Positions 1 through 6,844 of a DNA stretch of 64,000 nucleotides are shown here, one piece after another. The notes beneath the pieces are model-generated. The model was not told the origin of the DNA. It saw only the letters and a program-made list of their open reading frames with translations, and searched no databases. Both the position numbers and the translations under genes were made by a program. The first letter of the stretch is position 1; each line of letters starts with the position of its first letter. The DNA comes from DASUPK01 sp963736685 (GTDB lineage: Bacteria; Actinomycetota; Thermoleophilia; Solirubrobacterales; 70-9), in the NCBI GenBank assembly GCA_963736685.1, contig CAVTPZ010000019.1:26810-90809 (forward strand), given 5' to 3'.

Positions 1-49
1 TCCCGACGCCGATGCGGAGCAGGTTCTTGGTGCGGGGAGAGAAGGTCAT
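1..49 (-). CDS. potC: ABC transporter permease PotC-like, N-terminal fragment
   Basis: An ATG at 49 on the minus strand opens a frame reading MTFSPRTKNLLRIGVG and runs off the window edge. It begins 4 nt after the stop of the upstream permease, as expected for the second inner-membrane permease of a spermidine/putrescine-type ABC importer. Only 16 residues are visible, so the assignment rests on operon position and on the basic N-terminus typical of a membrane permease. Confidence 0.6.
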   Translation of the reverse strand, partial: MTFSPRTKNLLRIGVG

Positions 50-53
50 CGGC

Positions 54-953
54 CTAGAGGTGCTCGAACGCCCCGAGGCGGCGGGCGATCAGCAGGTAGA
101 CGACCATCACGACGATCGGCACTGTCGCGAAGGCGGAGGCCAGGGGCAGGTTGTTGGTGTGGCTGGTGAAGACGACGTTCCCGATGAACTGGGTGTCCGG
201 CGAGACGAGTGAGGGAGTGATGTAGTCGCCGAGCGTCAGGGAGAACGTGAAGATCGAGCCGGCGACCACCGCCGGGAAGGCGAGCGGCATGATCACCCGC
301 CGGAAGGTGAGGAAGGGCTTGGCGCCGAGGTCCTCCGATGCGGAGAGCAGCGAGTCGGGAATGCGCTCGAGGCCCGCGTAGATCGGCAGGATCATGTACG
401 GGAGCCACAGGTAGCTCTCCACGATCCAGACAGCGGACGCCCCGAACCCCGGACCGTTGATGCCGAGTGGATTGAGCGCCCAGTTGATCACCCCGTTGGC
501 GCCGAGCATCGTCTGCCAGGCGTAGACCTTGACCAGGTAGAAGGACCAGAGCGGCATCAGCACCGCCACCACCAGGAATCCCCTCGCCCTGGGGGAGGCG
601 ATCTTCGCCATGTAGAACGCGATCGGGAACGCCAGCACCGCATCCGTCACGGTCACAGCGGACGCGATGCCGATCGTCCGGAACGCCACCGTCCGGTAGA
701 CGTCGGTGTTCCAGAGCTCCTTGTAGTTGTCGAAGGTGAAGCCCTTGATCAGCTCGCCGCTGAGCGCGTCGACGCTCCAGAACGCGGCGACCAGCAATAC
801 CGCCAGGGATCCGAGGTAGAGGATGACCAGCCAGCCGAGCGGGCCGGCGAGCAGAGCGCCGACCTGCAGCCGCGGGCGGCCATTGAAGAGGTCGGCGAGC
901 CTGCGGCCCACCGACCTCTTCCCGCGGCCGGCCTCTAAGCCAGCCGCTTCCAT
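54..953 (-). CDS. potB: spermidine/putrescine-type ABC transporter permease (PotB-like)
   Basis: A 299-residue polytopic inner-membrane protein. The N-terminus is basic (about 30 residues), followed by a membrane segment around residues 35-60 (LLAGPLGWLVILYLGSLAVL). The central EAA-type loop before the last segments contains ASEDLGAKPFLTFRRVIMPL, the cytoplasmic element that docks on the ATPase. Length and segment pattern fit PotB-class permeases. It lies 10 nt after the binding-protein gene and 4 nt before a second permease, so a heterodimeric channel is expected. The sequence cannot decide between polyamine, gamma-aminobutyrate or another small cation as substrate. Confidence 0.88.
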   Translation of the reverse strand: MEAAGLEAGRGKRSVGRRLADLFNGRPRLQVGALLAGPLGWLVILYLGSLAVLLVAAFWSVDALSGELIKGFTFDNYKELWNTDVYRTVAFRTIGIASAVTVTDAVLAFPIAFYMAKIASPRARGFLVVAVLMPLWSFYLVKVYAWQTMLGANGVINWALNPLGINGPGFGASAVWIVESYLWLPYMILPIYAGLERIPDSLLSASEDLGAKPFLTFRRVIMPLAFPAVVAGSIFTFSLTLGDYITPSLVSPDTQFIGNVVFTSHTNNLPLASAFATVPIVVMVVYLLIARRLGAFEHL

Positions 954-963
954 GGCCTGTTAC

Positions 964-2196
964 TCAACCCTTGATCTGGGTCCATGCAGCGGACCAGTCG
1001 TTGTAGTCCTTGCACGTGTCGCCGCGGTTATCACCGCAGTCCGCGAGCGGCACCTGCCAGTAGTAGACCTTCTTCCAGAAATTCGGATCCGCTGCGTGGT
1101 ACTCGTCGCAGAACTTCGGATCCGCCGGATAGTCGATGGCCTTGTCAGCTGCGAGCACAAGGTTCTGCGCACACGCCTTGCTCTGCGCAGGTGCCTCGCC
1201 GAAATACTGAGCGACCTCGGCTTGCGCCTGAGGCGAGGTGATGAAATTCATCCACTTGTACATGCAGTTCGGATGAGCCGCGTTCTTGGCGATCATCCAG
1301 GTGTCCGACCAGCCCGTCGATCCCTCGGTCGGGACGAATCCCGTACTCGCACCCGGCGCCTGCATCGGCTGGTTGTCGGCCAGCAGCGCGAAGTACTGGT
1401 ACTGCCAGGTGGTGCCGACCACGTCGTCGCCATTGGCGAACGAGTTGATCTGCTTGGCGGCATCTGACCAGTACTCACCGACGTTCGGGTGCTGGGACTT
1501 GAGCAGGTCGACGGCCGCGTTGAACTGGGCGTCGTCGAGCTCGTAGGGGTTCGTGATGCCCAGGTCAGGCTGGTGGGCCTTCAGGTACACGGCGGCGTCC
1601 GCGATATAGATCGGGTCGTCGTACACGCTGATCTTGCCCTTGTACTTCGCGGCCTGAGCCGGATCGAGAATCACCGACCATGAGGTCGGGTTCGGCTTGA
1701 CGTCGTTCGAGTTCGACATCAAGAGGTTCGCCCCACGGCCGTGCGGGATCCCGTAATTGACCCCGTCGAACGTGTTGTATGGCTGGTTCTTGAGGTCGTC
1801 GAAGATCGTCGCGTAGTTGGGCACCAGATCGGTGTTCACCGGCGCGACGTCACCTCCGTCGACGAGCTTCGCGGTTGCGTTGCCCGAAGCCGAGACGCCG
1901 TCCCACTGACCGGTGCGCATCAGGTCGACCATCTCGTCGGACGTGCCGGCCTCCTTCAACTTGATCTGACAGCCCGTCTGCTTCTCGAAGTCGGACTTCC
2001 ATGGGTCGGCGACGTATCCCGGCCAGGCGACGAGGTTCAAACTGCCCTCGCCGGCACCGACCGACTTCTGTGCGGTTCCGTTGTCGCTGCTACTGCTGCT
2101 GCTTCCACCACACCCGGCGACCACCAACATCGTGGCGGCGAGCCCTCCGACGATCGCGGCGGGCAGCCAGGCGGAGCGAGCTTTGAATCTGCTCAC
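964..2196 (-). CDS. potD: extracellular polyamine-type ABC substrate-binding lipoprotein (PotD-like)
   Basis: I place the start at a GTG at 2196 that overlaps the ATPase stop by 4 nt (GTGA). A GAGGAGGAA ribosome site lies just upstream, giving 410 residues. The signal peptide is lipoprotein type, with a lipobox ending VVAGC, so the mature protein is lipid-anchored outside the membrane. A Ser-rich linker follows, then the two-lobe solute-binding fold (NLVAWPGYVADP near the mature start, later ISVYDDPIYIADAAVYLKA), as in family-1 polyamine/iron-type binding proteins. It captures the ligand for the permeases encoded by the next two genes. Polyamine is the family default; the ligand is not proven. 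Confidence 0.87.
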   Translation of the reverse strand: MSRFKARSAWLPAAIVGGLAATMLVVAGCGGSSSSSSDNGTAQKSVGAGEGSLNLVAWPGYVADPWKSDFEKQTGCQIKLKEAGTSDEMVDLMRTGQWDGVSASGNATAKLVDGGDVAPVNTDLVPNYATIFDDLKNQPYNTFDGVNYGIPHGRGANLLMSNSNDVKPNPTSWSVILDPAQAAKYKGKISVYDDPIYIADAAVYLKAHQPDLGITNPYELDDAQFNAAVDLLKSQHPNVGEYWSDAAKQINSFANGDDVVGTTWQYQYFALLADNQPMQAPGASTGFVPTEGSTGWSDTWMIAKNAAHPNCMYKWMNFITSPQAQAEVAQYFGEAPAQSKACAQNLVLAADKAIDYPADPKFCDEYHAADPNFWKKVYYWQVPLADCGDNRGDTCKDYNDWSAAWTQIKG

Positions 2197-3218
2197 TTTC
2201 CTTCCTCCTCTCCCTCTACGGCGACGGTCTGATCCGCTCGCCATCCAATTTTCACTTTGCGGCCGCGTTCTGCCTGGACCTCCGCGGAGGTCGTCTCCAG
2301 GTTCTGGCGGACGATTTGGAGCTGTCCCCCCGATTCGAGGTCGACGATGTAGCGGGTGATCATCCCGGCGTAGGAGACGTCCTTGATGGTCCCCTCCTCG
2401 ACGTGAAGTCCCTCGGGCGCGCTGCCGTTCTCGATGAACGAGATCTTCTCCGGGCGCACCGTGAAGCGCTCGCCGTCGCGCTCGAGCAGGTTCGAAACGC
2501 CGACGAAGCCGGCTACGAAGGCGTTGTGCGGGCGCTCGTAGATCTCGGTCGGCAGGCCGATCTGCTCGATCCGGCCCTCGTTGAAGACCGCGATCCGATC
2601 CGACATCGTCAGCGCCTCCTCCTGGTCGTGGGTCACGTAGATGAACGTGATCCCGACCTGGTCCTGGATCGACTTCAGCTCGACCTGCATCTGCTCGCGC
2701 AACTTCAGGTCGAGGGCGCCGAGCGGCTCGTCGAGGAGCAGAACGCGCGGCTCATTGACGATCGCCCGGGCGAGGGCGACCCGCTGCTGCTGGCCGCCCG
2801 AGAGCTGATTCGGCTTGCGGTCCTCGTAGCCTCCGAGGCGAACAGTGGCGAGAGCCTCCGCCGCGCGCTTCTGGCGCTCCTGTTTGCCGACGCCCTTGAC
2901 TCGCAGACCGTAGGCGACGTTTTCGCCAACGGTCATGTGGGGGAAGAGGGCGTAGTCCTGGAAGACGGTGTTGACCGAGCGGTCGTAGGGCGCCAGGCCG
3001 GTGACGTCCTTGCCGCCGAGCTCCACTCGGCCGGTGTCCGGTTCCTCGAAGCCGGCGATCATCCGTAGCGTCGTGGTCTTGCCCGATCCCGACGGGCCGA
3101 GCAGCGTGAAGAACTCTCCCCGCTTCACCTCGAGGTCGAGGTGATGGACGGCCGCGACCTCGCCGTAGTGCTTGCTGACCCCGATCAGATGGACGTCGAG
3201 GTCCTGCGCGCCGGGTAT
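2193..3218 (-). CDS. potA: polyamine-type ABC transporter ATPase (PotA-like), start codon unclear
   Basis: Cytoplasmic ATPase of the importer. It has Walker A GPSGSGKTT, Q-loop, signature LSGGQQQR, Walker B VLLLDEPLGALD and the H-loop HDQEEA, then a C-terminal regulatory TOBE-like domain (FTVRPEKISF). The first ATG/GTG/TTG in frame is a GTG at 3128, only about ten residues before Walker A. It would remove the clearly conserved leader DVHLIGVSKHYGEVAAVHHL, which includes the A-loop tyrosine. The open frame runs back to a TGA at 3327-3329 without any ATG, GTG or TTG. I therefore extend to an ATA at 3218, preceded by GAGGAGGAA at 3228-3236; a CTG at 3188 is another option. A sequencing error or lost start is possible. 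Confidence 0.85.
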   Translation of the reverse strand: MPGAQDLDVHLIGVSKHYGEVAAVHHLDLEVKRGEFFTLLGPSGSGKTTTLRMIAGFEEPDTGRVELGGKDVTGLAPYDRSVNTVFQDYALFPHMTVGENVAYGLRVKGVGKQERQKRAAEALATVRLGGYEDRKPNQLSGGQQQRVALARAIVNEPRVLLLDEPLGALDLKLREQMQVELKSIQDQVGITFIYVTHDQEEALTMSDRIAVFNEGRIEQIGLPTEIYERPHNAFVAGFVGVSNLLERDGERFTVRPEKISFIENGSAPEGLHVEEGTIKDVSYAGMITRYIVDLESGGQLQIVRQNLETTSAEVQAERGRKVKIGWRADQTVAVEGEEEGK

Positions 3219-3539
3219 GGCGCTGGATTCCTCCTCACTCGTCGATGCCTGGGTCGAGGCTACGGCAGTCTCCTTCGCGGGCTTGCGGGACCGGTTCGGC
3301 TGTGCGCACCGTACAACGCGGCCCGCTCAAGCCATAGGTATATCCGAGCGCCGCCCTGCCTCGCGAGGACGCGATGGACAATCTTTGCGAGAAGGCTTGG
3401 ACATCCGGTGTTCTACATACGGGAGTCCCAGCGCAGTCTCAGGACGGCTTCGCCATCGAGCCGCAGCCACAACCGGCCGCCCCACATAAGTCGCTACGGG
3501 CTTCGCCCTCCGCTCCAAGATGGAGCGGCCTGGTGGCTG
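3219..3539. other. spacer upstream of the pot operon
   Basis: The stretch lies between the potA-like gene and the first hydrolase gene, both on the minus strand. Up to the TGA at 3327 the potA frame stays open and could encode extra N-terminal residues (rich in Ser, Glu, Ala). The rest, 3330-3539, has no ORF I trust and no repeat. It should hold the pot operon promoter, but I could not identify one clear -10/-35 pair. Confidence 0.5.
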
Positions 3540-4130
3540 CTAGTAGCCGGGGTAGTACTTGGCCGTGTAGCCCGTGGCCTTGCGCTTCGTCCGGCGCCAG
3601 CGCGGTCCCGAGCCCTGATTCAGCCTCTCGCCCACCGCCGAGGTGTCGAACCGCAGCCCGGCGACCACCATGTAGGCGTGGCTCGCGTTCGCGTAGACCG
3701 TGATCCAGCGACCCTTGCCGGGGGCGCCCCAGCTGCTCGCCAGGGGCCCTGAGGGCTCCGGGCTGGACAGGAAGCCGGCGGCGTGCAGCACGTAGCTCAC
3801 CGCGCCGGAGCAGTCATACCCCGTGTCCGTGAAGGAGCGATGGCCGCCACCCCAGTGATACGGGTAGGTGTGGATCGCGTTACCGGCTGCGATCGCCGCC
3901 TGGATGTTGGCGGGCGCATCCGCGGGCGCCACCGCCGTGCCGTCCTTGCGCAGCTTGGCGCGGCCGGGAGGGCCGACGGGCGCAGCAGGATCGGTGGGAG
4001 TGGTCGTGGTGCCGCCCGGAGGGCCGGACCCTCCGGTCTGCGCGGCCGCCGGCACTGCCGCGGCCAGGATTGCAATCGCTGTGACCCCCGCCACTGCGAG
4101 GCGACGCTTCGAGCTAGGTGTGCTTCGCAT
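3540..4130 (-). CDS. secreted NlpC/P60-like (C40) cell-wall hydrolase, paralogue 1
   Basis: A 196-residue secreted protein starting at the ATG at 4130, behind AAGGAG. The Sec signal peptide is KRRLAVAGVTAIAILAAAVP..AAAQ. A Gly/Pro/Thr linker follows, then a compact catalytic domain with HWGGGHRSF, the cysteine motif YDCSGAVSYVLHAAG and the later histidine in NASHAYMVVAGLRFDTS, matching the Cys-His arrangement of NlpC/P60 peptidoglycan endopeptidases. Two close paralogues follow upstream on the same strand. A c-di-AMP riboswitch lies in its leader, which fits a muralytic enzyme controlled by osmotic or cell-wall signalling. The exact bond cleaved is unknown. Confidence 0.8.
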   Translation of the reverse strand: MRSTPSSKRRLAVAGVTAIAILAAAVPAAAQTGGSGPPGGTTTTPTDPAAPVGPPGRAKLRKDGTAVAPADAPANIQAAIAAGNAIHTYPYHWGGGHRSFTDTGYDCSGAVSYVLHAAGFLSSPEPSGPLASSWGAPGKGRWITVYANASHAYMVVAGLRFDTSAVGERLNQGSGPRWRRTKRKATGYTAKYYPGY

Positions 4131-4145
4131 CAACAGTTCTCCTTT

Positions 4146-4292
4146 GCAGGCCTGCGGGGTTAGCTGACGGGCTGGCGCTTGAGGAGCCTGCGCCCCCACC
4201 CTTCGACTGCGGTGGGTTAGCCCCAACACTTGGTTCCCCCGCTCCCATCGCCTCTTGGGGATGGGACTCGGCGTAACTGGCGCGGGACCTTA
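4146..4292 (-). promoter_or_regulatory. ydaO/yuaA-type c-di-AMP riboswitch 1
   Basis: Read on the minus strand, the leader holds the hallmark blocks of the ydaO aptamer in order: GCCGAGTCC, a short hairpin, GCGGGGGAACCAAG, TTGGGGCTAACCCACC, a variable stem, and near the 3' end CCGTCAGCTAACCCCGCAGG. The last block lies about 15 nt before the ribosome site of the downstream hydrolase gene, so control of translation or of termination are both possible. In the known family, c-di-AMP binding turns gene expression off. Boundaries are approximate. Confidence 0.88.
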
Positions 4293-4474
4293 CCAAACGT
4301 GAGAGATCCTTTGCAATCGACAACCGTTTGCTCGTAACTTCAGGCACGAACTATGGATTCGACGCGTGAGCGGCTGGCTCCTCCTGCTTTGAACCCCGAA
4401 ATTGGATTGCGCCGATGACGGCAGCGCCGCGCCGCCCGGGAGAGGCGACGCGGCGTACCTAGGGGAGGAGAGGT

Positions 4475-4502
4475 GGCCTCAAAGAGGCCGCCGGAAGGCG
4501 GC
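4475..4502 (-). terminator. candidate terminator after hydrolase paralogue 2
   Basis: Two adjacent perfect inverted repeats lie at the 3' end of the minus-strand gene: GGCCTC-aaa-GAGGCC (4475-4489) and GCCGCC-ggaa-GGCGGC (4487-4502). They share bases, so they are mutually exclusive stems. There is no T-tract, as is common for GC-rich actinobacterial terminators. Confidence 0.45.
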
Positions 4503-5071
4503 TAGAGACCTGGGGAGAAGCGTGTCGAGTAGCCGGTGGCCGCCCGCATGTTGAAGCGCCACCGCGGACCCGAGCCCTGGTTCAGGGACTCACCGGCCGC
4601 CGAGGTGTCGAACCGAAGTCCCGCGACCGTCATCCAGGCGTGGGTCCGGTTGGCGTACACCGTGATCCAGGAACCGATGCCCGGGACGCCCCAGGCCATC
4701 AGGGGCCCGGAGGACTCGGGGGTGCGGAGCAGGCCGGCGGCGTGCAGCACGTAGCTGACGGCGCCGGAGCAGTCGTAGCCCCTGGACTTGAAGCTGCGGT
4801 GCCCGCCACCCCAGATGTAGGGGCGCTTGTGGATCTTGTTGGCGGCGGCGATGGCCTTGCGGACCTGTCGCGGCGCGTTGGCGGGCGGAATAGCCGTGCC
4901 ATCCGATTGGATCTGGGCGGTTCCGCTTGGAGCCGTTGCCGTCGTGACGCTGCCGGGCGACCCCGTCCCGCCAGTCTGGGCCATGGCCGGCACCGCCGCG
5001 CCGAGCGAGGCGACCAACAGCAGCCCTGCGAAAGCCAGTTTCATGCTCCTGCTGAGAGTTTCTGACCGCAA
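4502..5071 (-). CDS. secreted NlpC/P60-like (C40) cell-wall hydrolase, paralogue 2
   Basis: A 189-residue protein with the same plan as paralogue 1: Sec signal peptide (MKLAFAGLLLVASLGAAVPA), linker, WGGGHRSFKS, YDCSGAVSYVLHAAG and RTHAWMTVAGLRFDTSAAG, ending in RATGYSTRFSPGL. I use the TTG at 5071 because AAGGAG sits 6 nt before it, the same spacing as in paralogue 1. The ATG at 5044 is the alternative. Its leader also carries a ydaO-type riboswitch. It is probably an exported peptidoglycan endopeptidase; substrate is inferred only. Confidence 0.8.
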   Translation of the reverse strand: MRSETLSRSMKLAFAGLLLVASLGAAVPAMAQTGGTGSPGSVTTATAPSGTAQIQSDGTAIPPANAPRQVRKAIAAANKIHKRPYIWGGGHRSFKSRGYDCSGAVSYVLHAAGLLRTPESSGPLMAWGVPGIGSWITVYANRTHAWMTVAGLRFDTSAAGESLNQGSGPRWRFNMRAATGYSTRFSPGL

Positions 5072-5083
5072 ACCGTTCTCCTT

Positions 5084-5225
5084 CGTCGGCCTACGGGGTT
5101 AGCTGACGGACTACCGCGAAAGGAGCTTGCGGTTCCACCTCATCGGTGGATTCGCCCCAACTGCTTGGTTCCCCCGCTCTCGGCCCTCACTGTCGGGGCC
5201 GAGACTCGGCGTTTGGTTCGCGCGG
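5084..5225 (-). promoter_or_regulatory. ydaO/yuaA-type c-di-AMP riboswitch 2
   Basis: The minus strand shows the same ordered blocks as riboswitch 1: CGCCGAGTCTCGG, GAGCGGGGGAACCAAG, TTGGGGCGAATCCACC, a variable stem, and AGTCCGTCAGCTAACCCCGT close to AAGGAGAACGG, the ribosome site of paralogue 2. The internal stem between GCCGAG and GCGGGGG is CTCGGCCC-GACAGTGA-GGGCCGAG, which differs in sequence from copy 1 but keeps the fold, a covariation-type sign that it is functional. Confidence 0.9.
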
Positions 5226-5292
5226 CAGCGTAGCAGGGTCGGAGGATCTGTGAGCAGGTACTCACAGAGAGCGCGCAATCTGCGAGGAAGCG

Positions 5293-5868
5293 CTACAGAC
5301 CCGGGTAATGGCGCACGGCGAAGCCCGACCCCGTGCGCAGGGTGTAGCGCCAGCGGGGACCGCGGCCCTGGTCGACCGTCTCCCCGCGCGGGGAGGTGTC
5401 GTAGCGCAGCCCGGCGATGTACATGTAGGTGTGGACCCGGTTGGCGAAGACCGTGATCCAGGCGCCCGGGCCGGGCATGCCCCAGAAGGCGAGCTGCCCG
5501 GAGACGAGCGGCGAGCTCAGCACCCCCGCCGCGTGCAGGACGTAGCTGACGGCGCCCGAGCAGTCATAGCCTCTCGCCTTGAAGCTGCGGTGGCCGCCGC
5601 CCCAGATATAGGTCTTCCGGTGGATCTGGTTGGCGGCCTGGATCGCCCGCACCACGGCGGATGGGGCTCCGGCCGGAATGCTCGCCTTGCCGCCGGAGAG
5701 GATCGTCGCTCCGTTGGTGGCTGGAGGCGGTGAGCCCTCCGGCGCACCCGGCGGCAGCGTGGTCGTGTCCTCGGTCTGACCGGCGGCCGGCGCCGCCGCG
5801 ACCAGCGCGACGCAGAAGAGAAGTCCTGCGATTCCAAGCCTGCGGGTTTGGCGATTCGAGCGAGGCAG
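5293..5868 (-). CDS. secreted NlpC/P60-like (C40) cell-wall hydrolase, paralogue 3, CTG start likely
   Basis: The third paralogue has signal peptide RRLGIAGLLFCVALVAAAPA, linker, WGGGHRSFKARG, YDCSGAVSYVLHAAG and RVHTYMYIAGLRYDTSPRG. Alignment with paralogue 1 (MRSTPSSKRRLAVAG against LPRSNRQTRRLGIAG) places the start at a CTG at 5868, preceded by AAGGAGGGACCG, giving 191 residues. The only upstream in-frame ATG (6042) lies inside the divergent SDR gene. Unlike its two paralogues it has only about 90 nt of leader and no riboswitch, so it probably escaped c-di-AMP control. Confidence 0.75.
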   Translation of the reverse strand: MPRSNRQTRRLGIAGLLFCVALVAAAPAAGQTEDTTTLPPGAPEGSPPPATNGATILSGGKASIPAGAPSAVVRAIQAANQIHRKTYIWGGGHRSFKARGYDCSGAVSYVLHAAGVLSSPLVSGQLAFWGMPGPGAWITVFANRVHTYMYIAGLRYDTSPRGETVDQGRGPRWRYTLRTGSGFAVRHYPGL

Positions 5869-5958
5869 CGGTCCCTCCTTTTCCCTGCAAACGACCGTAG
5901 CAGAGCTCGACCTGTGTGTGAGCGAGCGCTCATAGAGCCGGACGGGTAGTTTCACGGC

Positions 5959-6759
5959 GTGGATCTCAAGGGGAAGCGGGTGCTCCTCAGCGGCGCCACT
6001 GGCGGAATCGGCCGAGCCATCGCCGAGCGGCTCGCGGGACATGGCGCGAGGCTGGTGTTGAGCTCACGTCGCCAGGAGGAGCTCGGAGAGCTCGCCAAGT
6101 CGCTTCCCGGCGGCGGACACGAGGCCATCGTCGCCGACCTCGCCAAGCCCGGCGCCGCCGAGAAGCTGATCGAGGACGCCGGAGACGTCGACGTCATGGT
6201 CGCCAACGCGGCCCTGCCGGCGAGCGGCAAGCTCGACCACTTCAGCTCGGAGGAGGTCCAGCGTGCAATCCGCGTCAACCTCGAGTCGCCGATCCTGATG
6301 GCCCGCGCGCTCGCTCCGAAGCTGGTCGCGAAGGGCCAGGGCCATCTCGTCTTCATCTCGTCGCTATCCGGGAAGGTGGGTTCCCCGCGGGCGGCCCTCT
6401 ACGGCGCGACCAAGTTCGGCATCCGGGGATTCGCCTTTGCGCTGCGCGAGGACCTCCATGGGAGCGGGGTCGGCGTGTCCATCGTCTCGCCGGGGTTCGT
6501 GCGCGGCGCCGGCATGTGGGCGGATGCCGAGGTCGATCCGCCGCCGATGATCGGGACCACGACGCCCGAGAAGGTGGCCAAGGCGGTGGTGCGGGCGATC
6601 GAGCGAAACCGCAACGAGATCACCGTGGCGCCGCGCCGGCAGCGTTTCGCGGCCGAGTTCGGCTATCGCCATCCGGGGCTCGCAGCGCGGATGCAGCGGC
6701 GGGGTGGCGCGGAGCAGATCGCCTCGGAGCTCGCCGCCGGGCAGTCCGACAAGCGGTGA
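5959..6759 (+). CDS. short-chain dehydrogenase/reductase (SDR)
   Basis: A 266-residue cytoplasmic oxidoreductase starting at GTG 5959. A TAGTTT -10 box at 5947-5952 lies 6 nt before the start, so the mRNA is probably leaderless. The Rossmann motif is SGATGGIGRAIAERL near the N-terminus; NAALP follows, then catalytic Ser-Tyr-Lys in ISSLSGKVGSPRAALYGATK. The R in the SSRR segment after beta-2 suggests NADP(H). The C-terminus resembles membrane-associated DltE/YqjQ-type SDRs. The substrate cannot be told. Confidence 0.85.
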   Translation: MDLKGKRVLLSGATGGIGRAIAERLAGHGARLVLSSRRQEELGELAKSLPGGGHEAIVADLAKPGAAEKLIEDAGDVDVMVANAALPASGKLDHFSSEEVQRAIRVNLESPILMARALAPKLVAKGQGHLVFISSLSGKVGSPRAALYGATKFGIRGFAFALREDLHGSGVGVSIVSPGFVRGAGMWADAEVDPPPMIGTTTPEKVAKAVVRAIERNRNEITVAPRRQRFAAEFGYRHPGLAARMQRRGGAEQIASELAAGQSDKR

Positions 6760-6844
6760 AGTAGTCTGTTGACTGCGCGTCAAGAGGAGACGCGCGGCGC
6801 GCCGAGGGACGCGTCATGAAAGATTTCGAGGGACAGGAGAGGTA

